A DNA stretch of 64,000 nucleotides from Tachypleus tridentatus (taxonomy: Eukaryota; Arthropoda; Merostomata; Xiphosura; Limulidae). The DNA lies in the NCBI RefSeq assembly GCF_004210375.1, contig NW_027467782.1, positions 38,429,771-38,493,770 on the forward strand, in the 5' to 3' direction. The notes beneath the pieces were generated by a model that made no database searches, was not told the DNA's origin, and worked only from the letters and a program-made list of their open reading frames with translations. A program made the position numbers and the translations under genes. Positions 12,791 to 25,188 of this stretch are shown here, in pieces; positions within the stretch are counted from its first letter, which is position 1, and every line of letters starts with the position of its first letter.

Positions 12791-13957
12791 GTAAGTTCAG
12801 TCAGACTTTTTCGTAAAGCTATACATTACGTTGAGTATATGTAGTATGAAAATACGGTATCCTAGTTAATTCATAAAACCTAGAACTTACGAGTCGTGAC
12901 ACCAGACTCTTTCCTGCTTGGTTTGATGCTTACAATAAAAAAACTATTTTAAACCCGTCCTCAATCCTCTCCTTCAATGATTTCTTCTGCGGGGCAAAGT
13001 CACTGGAATAGAAGCAATACTTACAAATAATTAATTTGTCATACTGTATTTACACAAAAGTGACTTGTATGAGAGAAGATCAATATTTATTTAAATGAAT
13101 TGTGTTATATTGATAAATCAGTACCTTAATGTTAATGGTTAACAACTGAGATAAAATTGGTAAATATCACGATCCACACTAAAACAATTATTGTTTAGAC
13201 AGTATAACAGTATGAACAGTATTTCAATAACTACTAGATCTGTCGTGTATGAGTCAAACTGTGGAGTCCTGCTATTATATAGAGGTGCTCGATAATAGTG
13301 GATATTGCAGATGTAATGGAATTAACATATTCTTTTCTACTCTCATTCACAAGTTACTATAATACCCACGTTAAAGTTACTTATAATGAAAAATGGTTGC
13401 AATTGTGTATAGAGAAAACAGTAGTTGAGGTTTGTCAAATGATTATTAAACGTACTTGAATATTTATATGGTGGAATAGATAACGAATTATGGTTATTAC
13501 AGGGTCACATAAAACATATGTTACCAAATTTGTCTGCTTGAATCAAAAATACAAGAATTAAGGTCCCAAAACAAATTATAAGTGAAAGCGACTCTCCAAG
13601 ATGTTGACCGCAAAGATGATTATGACAGGTAGCGTTTAACTAGTTGTAGCCAAGCAGCAAAGGTGCAATGTATTGAAGAAATACATAGGTTATGTAAGTA
13701 ACTATGAAACCTAATTAAATCATTGGATTACATACTTTTCATTGAATTTTAAGTTAACAGTTTTTCTGCTTGATAACAGATTATAATCATCAATAGTACA
13801 TATTCTTATCAAAACACAAGTTTTATGGTGAGATAAAACAACTAAGAACAACAATATATAATATACATGAACTGTTACATATTTACTGAGAAACTATTTT
13901 AAAATATTTTTATAATTTTAATTTATTTTCGTCACTTATTCTATTTGATTTGTTTTC

Positions 13958-14212
13958 TTTAAATTTTGCGCGAAACAACACGTAGGCTGTATACACCAAC
14001 CATATTTTCAGAAATTGTAGTCTAAAGGAAAGACACCAAGTCAACACCTTACACTGTCAACTATTGGGTTACTCTTAGATCAACGAATAATGAAATTGAC
14101 CGTCATATTTTAATTTTCCCTTTCGACTAAATAGGTTGAATGTGTTTGGTGTGACAGGAGCTCAAAACAGCTTTCCGGGTATTGTGAGCAGAGCGTCCTG
14201 GCAACCACTTAG
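13958..14212 (-). mobile_element. tRNA-derived SINE, old and diverged
   Basis: Unit 1 copy of the decayed SINE. Its flank carries two tandem motifs ending GGTATGAA, as at 5880-5945. Confidence 0.7.
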
Positions 14213-14540
14213 ATAAAAGTCAGGATTTATTTGAGAATACATACCTATTGGGTATGAAAATCCCGGTAGGAACTTGAGAATACATACCTTTTGGGTATGA
14301 ACATCCCGGAAGGAACTGATTCTTTTTCTTCATTCCAGATTGTATCATTAATTGGCCAAGATTCACCTAAGTCAAGATAAAAAATACTGATTTCTACAAA
14401 ATTAAATAACATCTAAACTAGTTTTGCTTTGATATCTAGTAAGGAATATGCTAGATTAAATAATTAAATTCAAAACACAATAACAGCAGCTTTTACACGA
14501 GGTAAACTATGACTTTAATAACTACATCGTATTGTCCTTT

Positions 14541-14808
14541 TGTTTTTTTACGTTCGTGCAATGATACAGAAGGACTGTCTTTGATAGCCGTCCCAAATTT
14601 AGCAGTGTAAGACTAGAGGGAAGGCAGCTAGTCATCACCACCCACCGCCAACTTTTGGGCTACTCTTTATCAACGAATAATGGGATTGAACCTCACTTTA
14701 TAGCGTTTCCACAGCTGAAAGGGCGAGCATGTTTGGTGTGACAGGGATTCGAACCCGAAACCCACAGATTACGAGTCGAATGCCTTAACCCACCTGGCCA
14801 TGGCGAAC
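14541..14808 (-). mobile_element. tRNA-derived SINE
   Basis: The B box is perfect (GATTCGAACCC on the + strand) and the A box is good (CACCTGGCCATGG). It has the best-preserved head in the left arm. Partner at 32809-33076. Confidence 0.9.
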
Positions 14809-15709
14809 CTCGTTCTTCGATGTGGCATCTTTATTAGTTCAAACTGTTTGTTATTGCAATTTTAATTTAACGGTTACATTATTTTCTGAAGAATCATCTC
14901 ATTATATTTGTCTCCGTAATTTTGTTTTCCTTTAATGAATGAAACTGAAATTAATCAACTGAACATATCATTCCTTCATATTTAGTTAGATTTGCACTCA
15001 CGAAATATATTAGTAAATTAGACGTTTGGTGAAGAGTCTTCTAACGTGTTTTGTTTCAAGAGCATATAAGAATAAAATGAAGGTAAAAAAATGCTTTTAT
15101 TTCTTGTTTTCAAGTTGGTATTTCATTCTGTTTTGTATCCTGCAGATTGTATAATTATTCTCGTGATTCATGGCATGTACACGTTTTACTATTATTACGG
15201 CATTACGAAATGCAGTGTTAAGCGTCCCTTTTGTCACAATCTCTGGAGGAACTGATTTTTCTTGGAGCTCACAGAGGGTGTCACTGATTGCTCTAGGAAA
15301 AAATGTGGTATCCTGACAAAGGCAATTTTTTTTCAGTAACATTGTGATTGGTTTTTGTCTGATTTTAAACCTGAAGAGAAAATAATATAAAGCTGTTTTC
15401 ATTAACAATTTGACTTCTAAGAAATTTTTAACTAGTATCTTTGCGAATTATTCCATGTTATACACACACAGATATTTAAATACATGTATGTAAGTTATGA
15501 ATAGAACGATCATTTTTTAGTTTTAGGAAGAGAATCCTACAATCACTGAACTCACAAAGAAGATTTAGAACTGAATTGCACTACTTAGAAAATGTAGTAC
15601 TACCTAAAGGTTTAGGCCAAAGTTATATAACAGGGCTTGTATTAACGTTCAAAACCACACAATATATTATAACAACCAAATCCATTCTACCGGCATACCA
15701 TTTCATGCT

Positions 15710-15800
15710 CTCTTCTAGTCTTACACTACTAAATTAGGGATGGCAGCGCAGATAGCTACTGTGTAGTTTTGCGCGAAATTAAAAACAGAAACAAACAAAC
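15710..15800 (+). mobile_element. tRNA-derived SINE, 3' fragment
   Basis: Only the 3' third remains (TCTAGTCTTACACTACTAAA to the ACAAACAAAC tail), as expected for a 5'-truncated insertion. Confidence 0.8.
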
Positions 15801-16027
15801 CATTTCATACCAAAAATTTCTTATGAAATTACCAGCCTCTTTTATAAATGGAAAATGATATTAAAACTTGAAATAATATAAACGTCTTATTCTTTAACCC
15901 TAAATAACTACTAATGAAGGAACAAAATATATCATGTACGTAGAATCCCATAGGAATGTATTGTGAAATATAATAGACAAATATCACATTTCTTGTAACT
16001 AAATCATAAAAAGAATATAAAGGTCAT

Positions 16028-16440
16028 ATGAGTAAGGATGAATTCCAGATATCGTTTTTAACATGCCAGCCATTTGAGCCTTGTCACAAAATACCTTGTA
16101 ACTGTACACTTTACTCGTACGCTATCCTGCAACTGAAAACGAAAATATACTCTTTAGAAACTACAGAGATCAACAAACCAAACGACATTTCTCCAAACCG
16201 TGATAATGTCTCTAGCAATATCAACCATATTTCGCTTCGTTCATTCACCAACCATAGACTTTACCAACCTTGACATTCATATATAATCTTTTCATATGAT
16301 GGAAACACTTCTTTTACTCTAAATTATTGTACCTCTTGTATATATACCATGTACTGCTTTGCTAAATACCATATCTGAAGAAGACAGACCAACACTCTTT
16401 CGAAAAGCGTTGTACGTTCTCCCCAAACTAAATCACTTCA
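16028..16440 (+). mobile_element. Possible Penelope-like element 3' end
   Basis: An 81-codon frame ending HHRLYQP-like (FTNHRLYQP) is followed by CTGAAGAAGACAGACC and TTTCGAAAAGCGTTGTACG. The pairing of a CTGAAGAAGAC motif with TTCGAAA-CGTTGTAC just downstream is typical of the 3' ends of Penelope-like retroelements. I see no clear GIY-YIG or reverse transcriptase motif, so the assignment rests on the tail. Confidence 0.35.
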
Positions 16441-16798
16441 TTAAAAATATAGATTGTTGTTTACCAACTCATTGCTTTACTGAGCCTAAAGTACTTCTTT
16501 ACTGAAGCATTAAAAGGAATGTTTCTTGTGTCTTATGTTGCAGGTTTAATTATTATTTTGTTTAACGTGTTGAAAATCACCAAATATCTTATCCTATATT
16601 TTATCAGCTATGTTATAAAAGCTTTGTTGGTGTGAACAGTAACTGATTTCAGTTTACACTTTTATCATTATTATTTTAACTTGTAGTTTAATAGATGTGC
16701 TTGATATTTATGGAGATGATCAACTTGAAACAAGTTTATCATGTGAGGTTCTAAGTGATAAAGTAGACACATATCAGGGTTCAAAATTTTCTATCTAA

Positions 16799-19700
16799 AG
16801 CTGGACATGTCCTTTAAAAAAATCAAGTTTGACCGGCACTTTCCCATCTATTACTGGACATAGTCACTGGTGGTCATATTCCTAACATATCGGACACAAA
16901 TACATCCTCCCTCAAAACTAAGTGAGGCAAAAGTTGTGTATGCATAGCCCAAAGATTTTGCTTAAAAGTATATTCTATAATGAGTGGAAAATTTGAGATT
17001 TAATGTAAGAATAAAACCAAACAAATTTTAAACAACGGTCGTGAATGCTCACAAAATGTGCTTTTTAGATCGCCTTATCCGTGCCATCCCGGATAGTCAC
17101 GTCACTACCAAACGTTCACGACAATCTGACCATGGCATCTGATAGTATAAAAACGGGAAAGTCTCACAAACTATTTCAGTTTGGCTTCACGAGCAAGACT
17201 AATGAATCAGAATACAATATTATGGAACCCTGAGTGAAAACCCAAGATTGTTGATCCAAGCCCAAGTGTTAAAGCAAAAACTGTTACTGCTAGTATTGGC
17301 CCTAAGCCTACTCGTCGTTTCCAGGATGAATGGAATAGAGGCTGACCATGGCTGGAGTATAATAACACTACCGGACTGATGTTTTGCTCAATTTGTCAGA
17401 ATATGACCAAAGTAGTGGAAGGCAGAAGAACACCTTCATAACATGATCTTCCAACCTGAGATCAAGTGATGTTAAGGAGCGTGAAAACAGTAGTGCTCAC
17501 AGTCCAAGTTGTCAAGCTAAGACTGCAAAAGAAACACCTGATATAACTCCCATAATGAAAGAATTGAGCAAACTTAACCAGACTAAGAAAGATCGTTTGC
17601 TTGTGCTGTTTAGGACTGCCCTTTATATGGTTTTGAATGCCAAATCATTCAATGATTTTCAAGAGCTTCTGTTGCTGTAGGAACACAACTTTGGTATGAA
17701 CTTAACAGAACATTGGCAAATGACAAACAAGCAGTTATCTTTACAAAGTATATTGCAGAAACAATTAGAATTAATGTCAGATCTCGTCTGCACACCTCAT
17801 TATTCTTGGCATTATGGCTGACGGCTCAACAGACACTGCCAACATTGAGCAGGAGATAGTCTCACGTAAGATACTTAGACAGTGACTGTTACTTAGTAAC
17901 CCACTTCCTGTGTATGCAGTCAGTAGAGAAGGCACTTAGTTCAGGTAAAGGTTTCTTAATTACCTGGGATGGGGATTTTCTGGATTTGTCCTGAATTCCC
18001 AATTTAGAAAAATTAAAATGGACAATACTTTAATTCAAGTTTACATAGTCATTCCATTATTAATATACAACAGTGAAAACTCAAGCATTTTTCAGTTGAT
18101 TTAAACCAAGAAGAACCATGTATTTACCACTGACAGAATTGGAGCTAACCTCAGCAAAACTAGCGCAATAGATAATGGAGCAATTGAATTTTCCGAAGTA
18201 CAAATTTACATTTTTTTTATTCAGAAAGTAACTGATATTGGGTACTAATTTTTTGTACTTGCAGCATTGTCCATATATGGCAAGTTTCCCAACTGGCTTG
18301 AATCAATTGTATGCCTGACAGCTGTCAATTTTGGCACAAATAAAGGACTTGTCAAAAGATTGAAGGTGCAAAAACCTTATTTGATAGGGATCCATTGTGT
18401 TAGTCACAGATTGAATTTGTACTAAGAAGACCATCAAGGATATTCATTACCTTGATAGTATCCAAACCTTTTTAGAAACCCTGTGAAAGTTTTATGACAA
18501 TTTGCCACAGAACTGGGCTGGTTTCAAAGAAGCTGGTAAGGCCAACAACATTGTTGTTAGAAAGCCAACAAAAGGGACAGGAACCTGGTGGATGGCCTAC
18601 AAAGAGCACACCCTGGAATAAGTTTCTCATAACTGGCCAGTTTTAGCAGAGCATTTGTATCAAGTAAAGCTGCATGAAAATGGGGAACATGGACAGAAAG
18701 CTACAGGATTATACAGTACTTTGACAAGCCTTAAATTCATCCTGTACATGGACATACTCTTGCAGTTCTGCCTGTTTTGACATCTCTTAGTGTCAAAATG
18801 CAAGACAATTCTGCTACTGTGAACATTGTTTCTGACAAACTCACTGTTTGCAAAGAGAAGCTGGGCAATCTGAATCATTTTGAGAGATCCCAGAAAATTG
18901 TTAAAGAGCTCACAACATGTGAACAAACTGGCAAGTGGTTACTTAGAGGAAAGTTGATTGCTATTAGTGGTCACTAAGCGGGCCAGAGGCTCAAAAGTGC
19001 TATAAAAGAGACAGTTGCTCAATCCGTGGCTGAAGAAACTGCCATCTTCATAGGTAAAATTGTCACATATCTGAATGAGAGATTTGAAGAATTTGATAAG
19101 GATTTTATTGGTGCAAGGAAGCATTGTCATCTTATGGCCATAATGAACTTCAGACACTATTGGACCACTCTGGTGCTCTGCTAGAAGCTAAGGGTTTCAA
19201 CATTGCAGCTGATATTTGCCAAGCTGACTTACATGAGACACTGCTCAAAGCCACAAGACTTGCCAAATCCACATGTTAAGTGGACCCAGAATCCACATGT
19301 TAAGTCAAATTACTGTTGACAATGATAAACCTTTCCCTGGGTCAACAGTGTTGGCCTTGGTATGCCTCATGCAGGTGATTTCCGTGTCATTTGCTGAACC
19401 AGAACGTGGATTTTCCCAGATGGCAGTTGTTAAGGATGACTGGCAGTCCAAACTAATAAATGATTCTCTTAATGACTTGATGACAATAAAATTAGAATAA
19501 GACCTGTAATCTTGCAAGCACAGAATTACTGTGCAAGTCTGTAGAATTTTGGTGGAAGGACAGTAAAAACCAGACAATTTGTGAGTCCACATGAAAACTC
19601 ACACATGTAGAGACAATAAGAGATACTGAGTCTACATCAGCTGATGTTTTAGTGCTGGATGACTAAATCTACCAGTTTGATTGATGTGTCATTTTTAATA

Positions 19701-19890
19701 GATACAAGGCTTGATGCCACTTGCTTTGAAATAATGTTTCAGTGCCATAAATAAAATGATTCTGTTTTATCTAATAATTGTCTCTACTTGATTTCTTGTT
19801 TTCAGTAATGTCTGGTGACAATTTTGAGGTGTCTTGCTAAACTTCAAATGTCTGGCAAGTTCATTGTCCCGCAGGACATGTGTCCTGCTG
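16799..19890 (+). mobile_element. hAT element, ZNF862-like, left-arm copy
   Basis: A 3.1 kb element inferred from imperfect inverted ends: AGCTGGACATGTCC at the left and its counterpart AGCAGGACACATGTCC (reverse complement) at the right, each followed by a CAAGTTTG/AAACTTG-like stretch. It encloses the transposase pseudogene at 17202-19500. No clear target-site duplication was found. Confidence 0.55.
17202..19500 (+). pseudogene. hAT transposase, ZNF862-like, broken
   Basis: Pieces in several frames give, in order, a TTF-type zinc finger (MFCSICQ, then NTFIT and a downstream SSAHS), a middle region (LFGIMADGSTDTANIEQEIV-like, the ribonuclease H-like core of hAT proteins) and the C-terminal hAT dimerisation region (SFAEPERGFSQMAVVKDDWQ). 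The architecture matches the ZNF862/KIAA1586-type hAT family. Stops and one-base losses break it. A TGA right after NTFIT is shared with the copy at 28086-30419, so that lesion is older than the duplication. Confidence 0.8.
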
Positions 19891-19939
19891 AAAATTTAGA
19901 ATATTTTTACCACTGCATGTGTTTTTATAGTATTAGAAT

Positions 19940-20025
19940 AAAACAAGTCAAGATCCCTGAAACATTTGTGGTAGTTTTAAAATAAACTAGTCAAGATCCC
20001 TGAAACATTTGTAGTAGTTTTCGTG
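19940..20025. repeat. 42-bp tandem duplication
   Basis: Two copies of a 42-bp unit containing GTCAAGATCCCTGAAACATT. The same pair is present at 27560-27650. In the third copy (53298-53350) the first unit is fused to the deletion junction. Confidence 0.7.
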
Positions 20026-20375
20026 TTCTTTTGCTTGAATTTTTCTTATTCCATCATTTTCATGCATCTCATTTAAGTTAATTCTTTTGCAAGCATTATG
20101 GTTTAGATAAATAAATTCTGTTCAATTTCAAAAAAATTGTATACATAAATAAGCTCACATAGATATAACATTGTATAATAAAGTAAACAAGAAAAAACAA
20201 TGATATTTATGTTAGTGTACATAGTATGAAACAGTTATCAGAGTTTATTATATGACAGAGTTTTTGAGTTGCAAAAAAAAAACAACTCATAAAAATGTAG
20301 CTAAGAGGTGTCTATATCAATCTCTTAGAAACCAAAGTCAAATTATTGCAAAGTAAATAAAGTAAAGTGTAAGTT

Positions 20376-20875
20376 NNNNNNNNNNNNNNNNNNNNNNNNN
20401 NNNNNNNNNNNNNNNNNNNNNNNNNNNNNNNNNNNNNNNNNNNNNNNNNNNNNNNNNNNNNNNNNNNNNNNNNNNNNNNNNNNNNNNNNNNNNNNNNNNN
20501 NNNNNNNNNNNNNNNNNNNNNNNNNNNNNNNNNNNNNNNNNNNNNNNNNNNNNNNNNNNNNNNNNNNNNNNNNNNNNNNNNNNNNNNNNNNNNNNNNNNN
20601 NNNNNNNNNNNNNNNNNNNNNNNNNNNNNNNNNNNNNNNNNNNNNNNNNNNNNNNNNNNNNNNNNNNNNNNNNNNNNNNNNNNNNNNNNNNNNNNNNNNN
20701 NNNNNNNNNNNNNNNNNNNNNNNNNNNNNNNNNNNNNNNNNNNNNNNNNNNNNNNNNNNNNNNNNNNNNNNNNNNNNNNNNNNNNNNNNNNNNNNNNNNN
20801 NNNNNNNNNNNNNNNNNNNNNNNNNNNNNNNNNNNNNNNNNNNNNNNNNNNNNNNNNNNNNNNNNNNNNNNNNNN
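20376..20875. other. Assembly gap, exactly 500 N
   Basis: A run of exactly 500 N. The identical length of both gaps in the window points to a fixed-size scaffolding placeholder, so the true distance, and possibly the orientation of the flanking contigs, is unknown. Confidence 0.99.
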
Positions 20876-21791
20876 ATCTTTTTTTTTCATATTTTTCATT
20901 TCTTGTTTCAACAACTTTTGATCTTATGAATCTCGTGTCAATTCAAATTTCTTAAATTTATGATGATTTTAATAAATATTATTTCTTAAACTGTTGCAAG
21001 TCAACCTGTTTATTGTTTCCTTGTAGCTACCATTTTCATTCTGTAAGGAATATGTTTATCTTGAATATTGAAGAAATTACCTTTAAAAAGTTTATACATG
21101 TGATCAGTGTCGCTAAATAACTCAGTTGACCAATTCAGAACAGATTATTCTTGTTGCATCCTTTCAATTTTTATTTTAAATTATGACCCTAATATCGTTG
21201 TTATTTATCTCTATTTGCAACAGAACATTTCACCTGATAGAGCACTTAGCATACATCCATACGTTCTCCAATTTCCATAATCATTTCTGTATTTGAAGTT
21301 AAAAATAAATTTAACATAGCATTGTTTGAAAAGATTCCTTGACTATTTCCTTATGAAGCTCAACAGTTTTAAAAAGCATTTCTCCCTCATGGTTTGACTT
21401 TAATATTACCCAATACATATGTTCCCTCATGGTTTCATTCAGAGCTGAAATCTTAATCTGATTGTAAAGATTCTTACTAACTTCATCAGTGCAATTGTGG
21501 TTTTAAGAAATTCCCACTAAAGGCCTTTCTTTTTATATCCACTAATAACAACCAAAATCAATTTTATCTTCACACTGATATCCTTAATTTGACCATATAT
21601 TACCATTAGGCATATCTTTTAAAACGCACTTTATTGTTGAATGAAAAGCGTCGTATGCAACAGACATGTCGAAATTGAAGTGGTTTGAATATTATTGCTA
21701 TACATTATTCTAATTGTTGAAAGTTTTCATGGGACTAGATATAGTATTATAAATATAATATGTTTAACATTTATTTCACACGATAGGTACA

Positions 21792-22258
21792 TTAATATAA
21801 TCTCTCATTCCCAGCTTGATGTAAAAGTTTGAGTCTTCTTGCTGAACGTGATGTTGATATTTGTTGCGGTTGATACGTCTGCAGTCTTAACGAGCGTGGG
21901 TTGAGCTTGGCAGGATGCTGTCTTCTTTGGTTTGAGTCGCTGCTGAAGGTAACGTCTACGTAGGTCGGAGAATCATTGTCTTTCTTCTTAGCATTAATTA
22001 AAGTATTCCTGCTTGCATCAGAGATAATTGGCATACATGAAGATGAGAAGCTTACTGGAATAGAAGTACTCTGATTGACAGACTTGACATTTTGAAGATT
22101 AGTTGATCGATGTTGGGGCGTTCGGCACTAAAATGAAAATACTGTAGGATACATCCGTGTTTAAGTATAAAATCAGCTACCTGTTTGTCTTCGGTCACAA
22201 CTTTAACAAAGTTAGTTGGCAAATGCCGTGGTCTTGGAATGAATTCTGTGAGCAGCAT
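21792..22258 (-). CDS. Uncharacterised ORF, copy A (frameshifted)
   Basis: Two overlapping minus-strand frames make up the open region. The first includes PTNFVKVVTEDKQVADFILK and HGCILQYFHFSAERP, the second CMPIISDASRNTLINAKKKD. A missing G in a G run (TTGGGGCG against TTGGGGGCG in copy B) explains the frame change. The family is not recognised. It may belong to a Tigger element or an unrelated exon. Confidence 0.3.
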
Positions 22259-23121
22259 AGAGTTGCGTGAAAGTTGTTGTTTCAGAGAATGTCGAATTCC
22301 AGCAGGAGTTAAGACAAATGAACGTTCTTAATAAATATCGAATACAAGCAACGTGAACTTCAGGCAGGAGAGCATTGAACGTTAATATCTACTTTCCATG
22401 GTTTACATACATATGCATGGTCCTGGGTGTTGAAAGCTGCAGTATGTCTCCTCGCTGAAAAATTTTGGTTTTCTAGGGTCAACTGAGACGCTAGGATTGA
22501 ACTGATCGATGAAGACAACATGGCAGCGATGACTTCTCACGTCTAAACACTTCAGCTACTTGTCGAAGAATGAAACGAGGTTATTGATGTCAATTCGTCT
22601 CTGCATTTATACGCTTCTAACGGTAAACTAACACGTTATGTGATTAGTCTTATTCTTGATAGGTACAAAACTACAGAATGGAATACACAGGAATACCTCG
22701 TACAGGGCGGTTAATGCGTGGGAAACACAACCGCATTGATTGAATCAGCATTGAACGGGGAACAGTTTCAACAGGAAAAAATAACGATACGTGGGTATCA
22801 TAAGGGATTTTTCATAGTAGAAATAATTAAGCCTGATTAGTTAGAAAAAATAGAAATAGTTATGAGGTAAAATAAAAGCGATATTAATTTGTAAACTTTT
22901 GAATTTTTTGTAATTTTGAAAAAAAAAAAAAAATTAAAATGTTACTGATTAAAGAAAATCTATCTCTTCTTGGTTGCACCATTTTTCTTTTCTTTATTTC
23001 AATTCTCGGTAACATCGAATGACATTTTATAACCGCACTCCAGGTCTGAATCATGATTCATAATTAAGTATGTATCAGTTTCCACTGCCCGAAACATTGT
23101 TTCAAGTTCCAGTAAGATAAA

Positions 23122-23700
23122 TCATTCTTCCTGCTCTTCACTGGTACCTTCGTTACACTCTGGACTTTCTTCTTCTTCCTGATATGCCCGATCTTGGTCT
23201 AAATTAAAGAGCGTATCATTGTCGAGTTTGAGAATGTGCGTAAATGCACTCTCGGACATTAGCCACAACCAAAGACTCGAAATAAATAGTGTGTCCAATT
23301 TTGATGACGTCTTCGGAAACATCCCTAATTTCGGACTCAAAGCTGAAGGAATGACTTGCGCCATCAGGCAAAACGTGCTTCCACGTCGCTCTCATGTTAC
23401 TCTTGCTAACTTGGAACCATGCTTCGTTGATGTTTTCGACAGCACTTCTGATGTAATTTTTCAGAATTCAGTCATAGATAGTGCAGCTTCTCTGGTGTAG
23501 CCTTTCTTGCTTGAGAAAATGTTCGCTTAAAATAATAAGCTTTAAACGTCGCAATGACACCTTGATCCGTTGGTTGCAGTGGACATGTTCTATTGAGTGG
23601 AAAAAAGTGAATTTTGAGATTTTCGTAAAAGTCACAATGTCCCGTTAGACGGCTTGGTGCATTACCTAATAAAAACAAAGCTTTAAAGTCCAAAGTCGTG
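23122..23700 (-). pseudogene. Tigger/pogo transposase C-terminal fragment, copy A
   Basis: Reads LQPTDQGVIATFKAYYFKRT, the hallmark following the second catalytic block of Tigger/pogo DDE transposases, then an EFWK-type helix region and an acidic tail (EEEESPECNEGTSEEQEE). The preceding block reads LLGNAPSR where active enzymes have LDNAPGHP, so a catalytic aspartate is replaced by glycine. A 4-base loss near 23497 breaks the frame. The N-terminal DNA-binding part is absent. Confidence 0.8.
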
Positions 23701-24970
23701 GCTGTAAAAATTTGGCCAATGGATTAAAATAAAGCAATCAATTAATGGTTATAATAACTTTTTTACTGATTTAAAATGAATTTCAATTCCTCTTCACAAA
23801 GTTATAACAAATACCAACTTATTTTATTAATGAAGCTATTTGCTCTGGTTATGTTTCTTACTCTACTTTTAGTTGTGTTGTAAAATTATACCTGGTACTT
23901 ATTTCCTACATATACAATATTACAATAATTGCTGTAATATAATGTTTAAGTATATAATTCTTAGGTAAATATACTTCTGACAACTTTAATTCTCATAAAG
24001 ATTGCAGCTCACAATTCCCGTAGCTTGTAATTATTAAAATTGCTTTACTTGAAAGCATGTCCATATTACAGTTACGAGAAGTCTGTTTGTGGCCCCTGAC
24101 TCAAAAAGTTTGTGCACCACTGCTGTAAATACTTTACTCTGAACAATGCTAAACTTATGTTATGTTAACTTATAATTTCCTTGTATAGACCAAATTTTTT
24201 TTTAAAGTCAGATACAAGTAACTTGATAATATGACTCATCAAGAGTAAATAACTGACAAATTTTACTCAGAAACAATCATTTGGAATTTTCTGGATACTT
24301 CAAGTCTCAAGTTTTTTGAGAAATATTAATATTCAAGGTGATTCTCAATTCACACTTTATTCAATGACCTTTTAAATTTATTACTTTCCATACATGGCTG
24401 CATGCTTTTAATATATTCTGCATAATGTACTGTATTAAAAAAAGTGCAAATATTTTAGTTTATAATGTAAAGATTTAAAACAAAATTGTCATCAAAGTAC
24501 ACTAGATGTGAATTCTCCTAGATGTTTCATTTTTTTAACGTTTTCGAAGATTTAGAAAAGTTTCTTACACACCAAACATTCACAAATACTTTTTTTTAAT
24601 TTATATTAATTAGATGAAGTTCTAAAACTTAGGTTTCTTTTTAAATATTTAAGTAGTTTTACTTATTCAATTAGCTCTCAGAAATTAGAATTTTACTAAA
24701 AAGTAAATATATTAAACAAGTGGTTATTACTGATACTTCTTCACTTAATATTAACAATTCCATTTACTTTGAATGGCCATAATGTTTATTTTAACTAACA
24801 ATTCAACATTAACTGTCCACAAAAAGGAGATACAGGGAAAATCTCAGTCAAGATGCTACCAAAAGAAATTCCAACTAAACTTATAATAGCTTGATACAGC
24901 ATGTCAGTTTTTTATTTATCTTTATTGAGATATTTGCCCAAAATTTACATTTACAGCACAGAATCAGAGT
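23701..24970. other. No gene recognised
   Basis: AT-rich sequence between the Tigger fragment and the ATR exons, repeated at 50016-51257. It contains short homopolymers but no convincing exon. Copy B lacks about 50 bp near 50187. Confidence 0.5.
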
Positions 24971-25011
24971 TTTATTTGTTGTAGATATGTAATGCAACTT
25001 TTTTAAGTATT

Positions 25012-25188
25012 TCAAATTTCAACTTCTGGTTTTGTAATAGGCTTTGTTCCATCATAACTTTCATCTTTCCATGCCAACATTGCAAGTCCACTAAAGACTT
25101 TTTCATAGTGAGTGCTGATGTGAAGAAGTAATTCATTATGTATTCTCTGGTAATCACATCTCAACAAGCTGCCTATCTCAATATTAGT
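25012..25188 (-). CDS. ATR: ATR exon, copy A (LHNELLL exon)
   Basis: ATR is the PI3K-like checkpoint kinase that signals replication stress with its partner ATRIP. The exon starts in phase 0 at TNIEIGSLLRCDYQRIHNEL and continues LLHISTHYEKVFSGLAMLA. This closely matches the human ATR segment around ELGSLLR, LHNELLL and VFNGL, which lies in the N-terminal HEAT-repeat region before the UME domain. After YDGTKPITKPEVEI the frame meets TGA, with no GT donor in view. The match to known ATR fades over those last residues. An AATAAA lies about 25 bp after the stop, so this could be a truncated 3' end. Confidence 0.8.
   Translation of the reverse strand, partial: TNIEIGSLLRCDYQRIHNELLLHISTHYEKVFSGLAMLAWKDESYDGTKPITKPEVEI

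Larger units (their letters stand above)
10610..14808. repeat. Tandem unit 1 (left arm, mirrored)
   Basis: Reverse-complement counterpart of 32809-37009. The region 14990-15250 beyond it is a diverged partial copy of 7060-7320, so the array once had a fourth, older unit. Confidence 0.85.
1..20375. repeat. Left arm of large inverted repeat (contig 1)
   Basis: This whole stretch reads as the reverse complement of 27212-47764. Matching landmarks in mirrored order are the 69-bp repeat block, the PDZ exons, three 4.2 kb units, SINEs, the Penelope-like tail and the hAT element. The copies differ by scattered substitutions and many one-base homopolymer indels, plus different copy numbers of short tandem repeats. 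The arm stops at a 500-N gap, so its orientation relative to the right arm is not shown by contiguous sequence. Confidence 0.95.

Noticed and set aside
18660-18926. Antisense frames inside the hAT transposase (also 28695-28962 and 54397-54664)
   Set aside because: They are shadows of the conserved transposase frame on the other strand.
20312-20914. 200-codon open frame across the first gap
   Set aside because: Nearly all of it is unknown residues from the N run; the ends are non-coding sequence.
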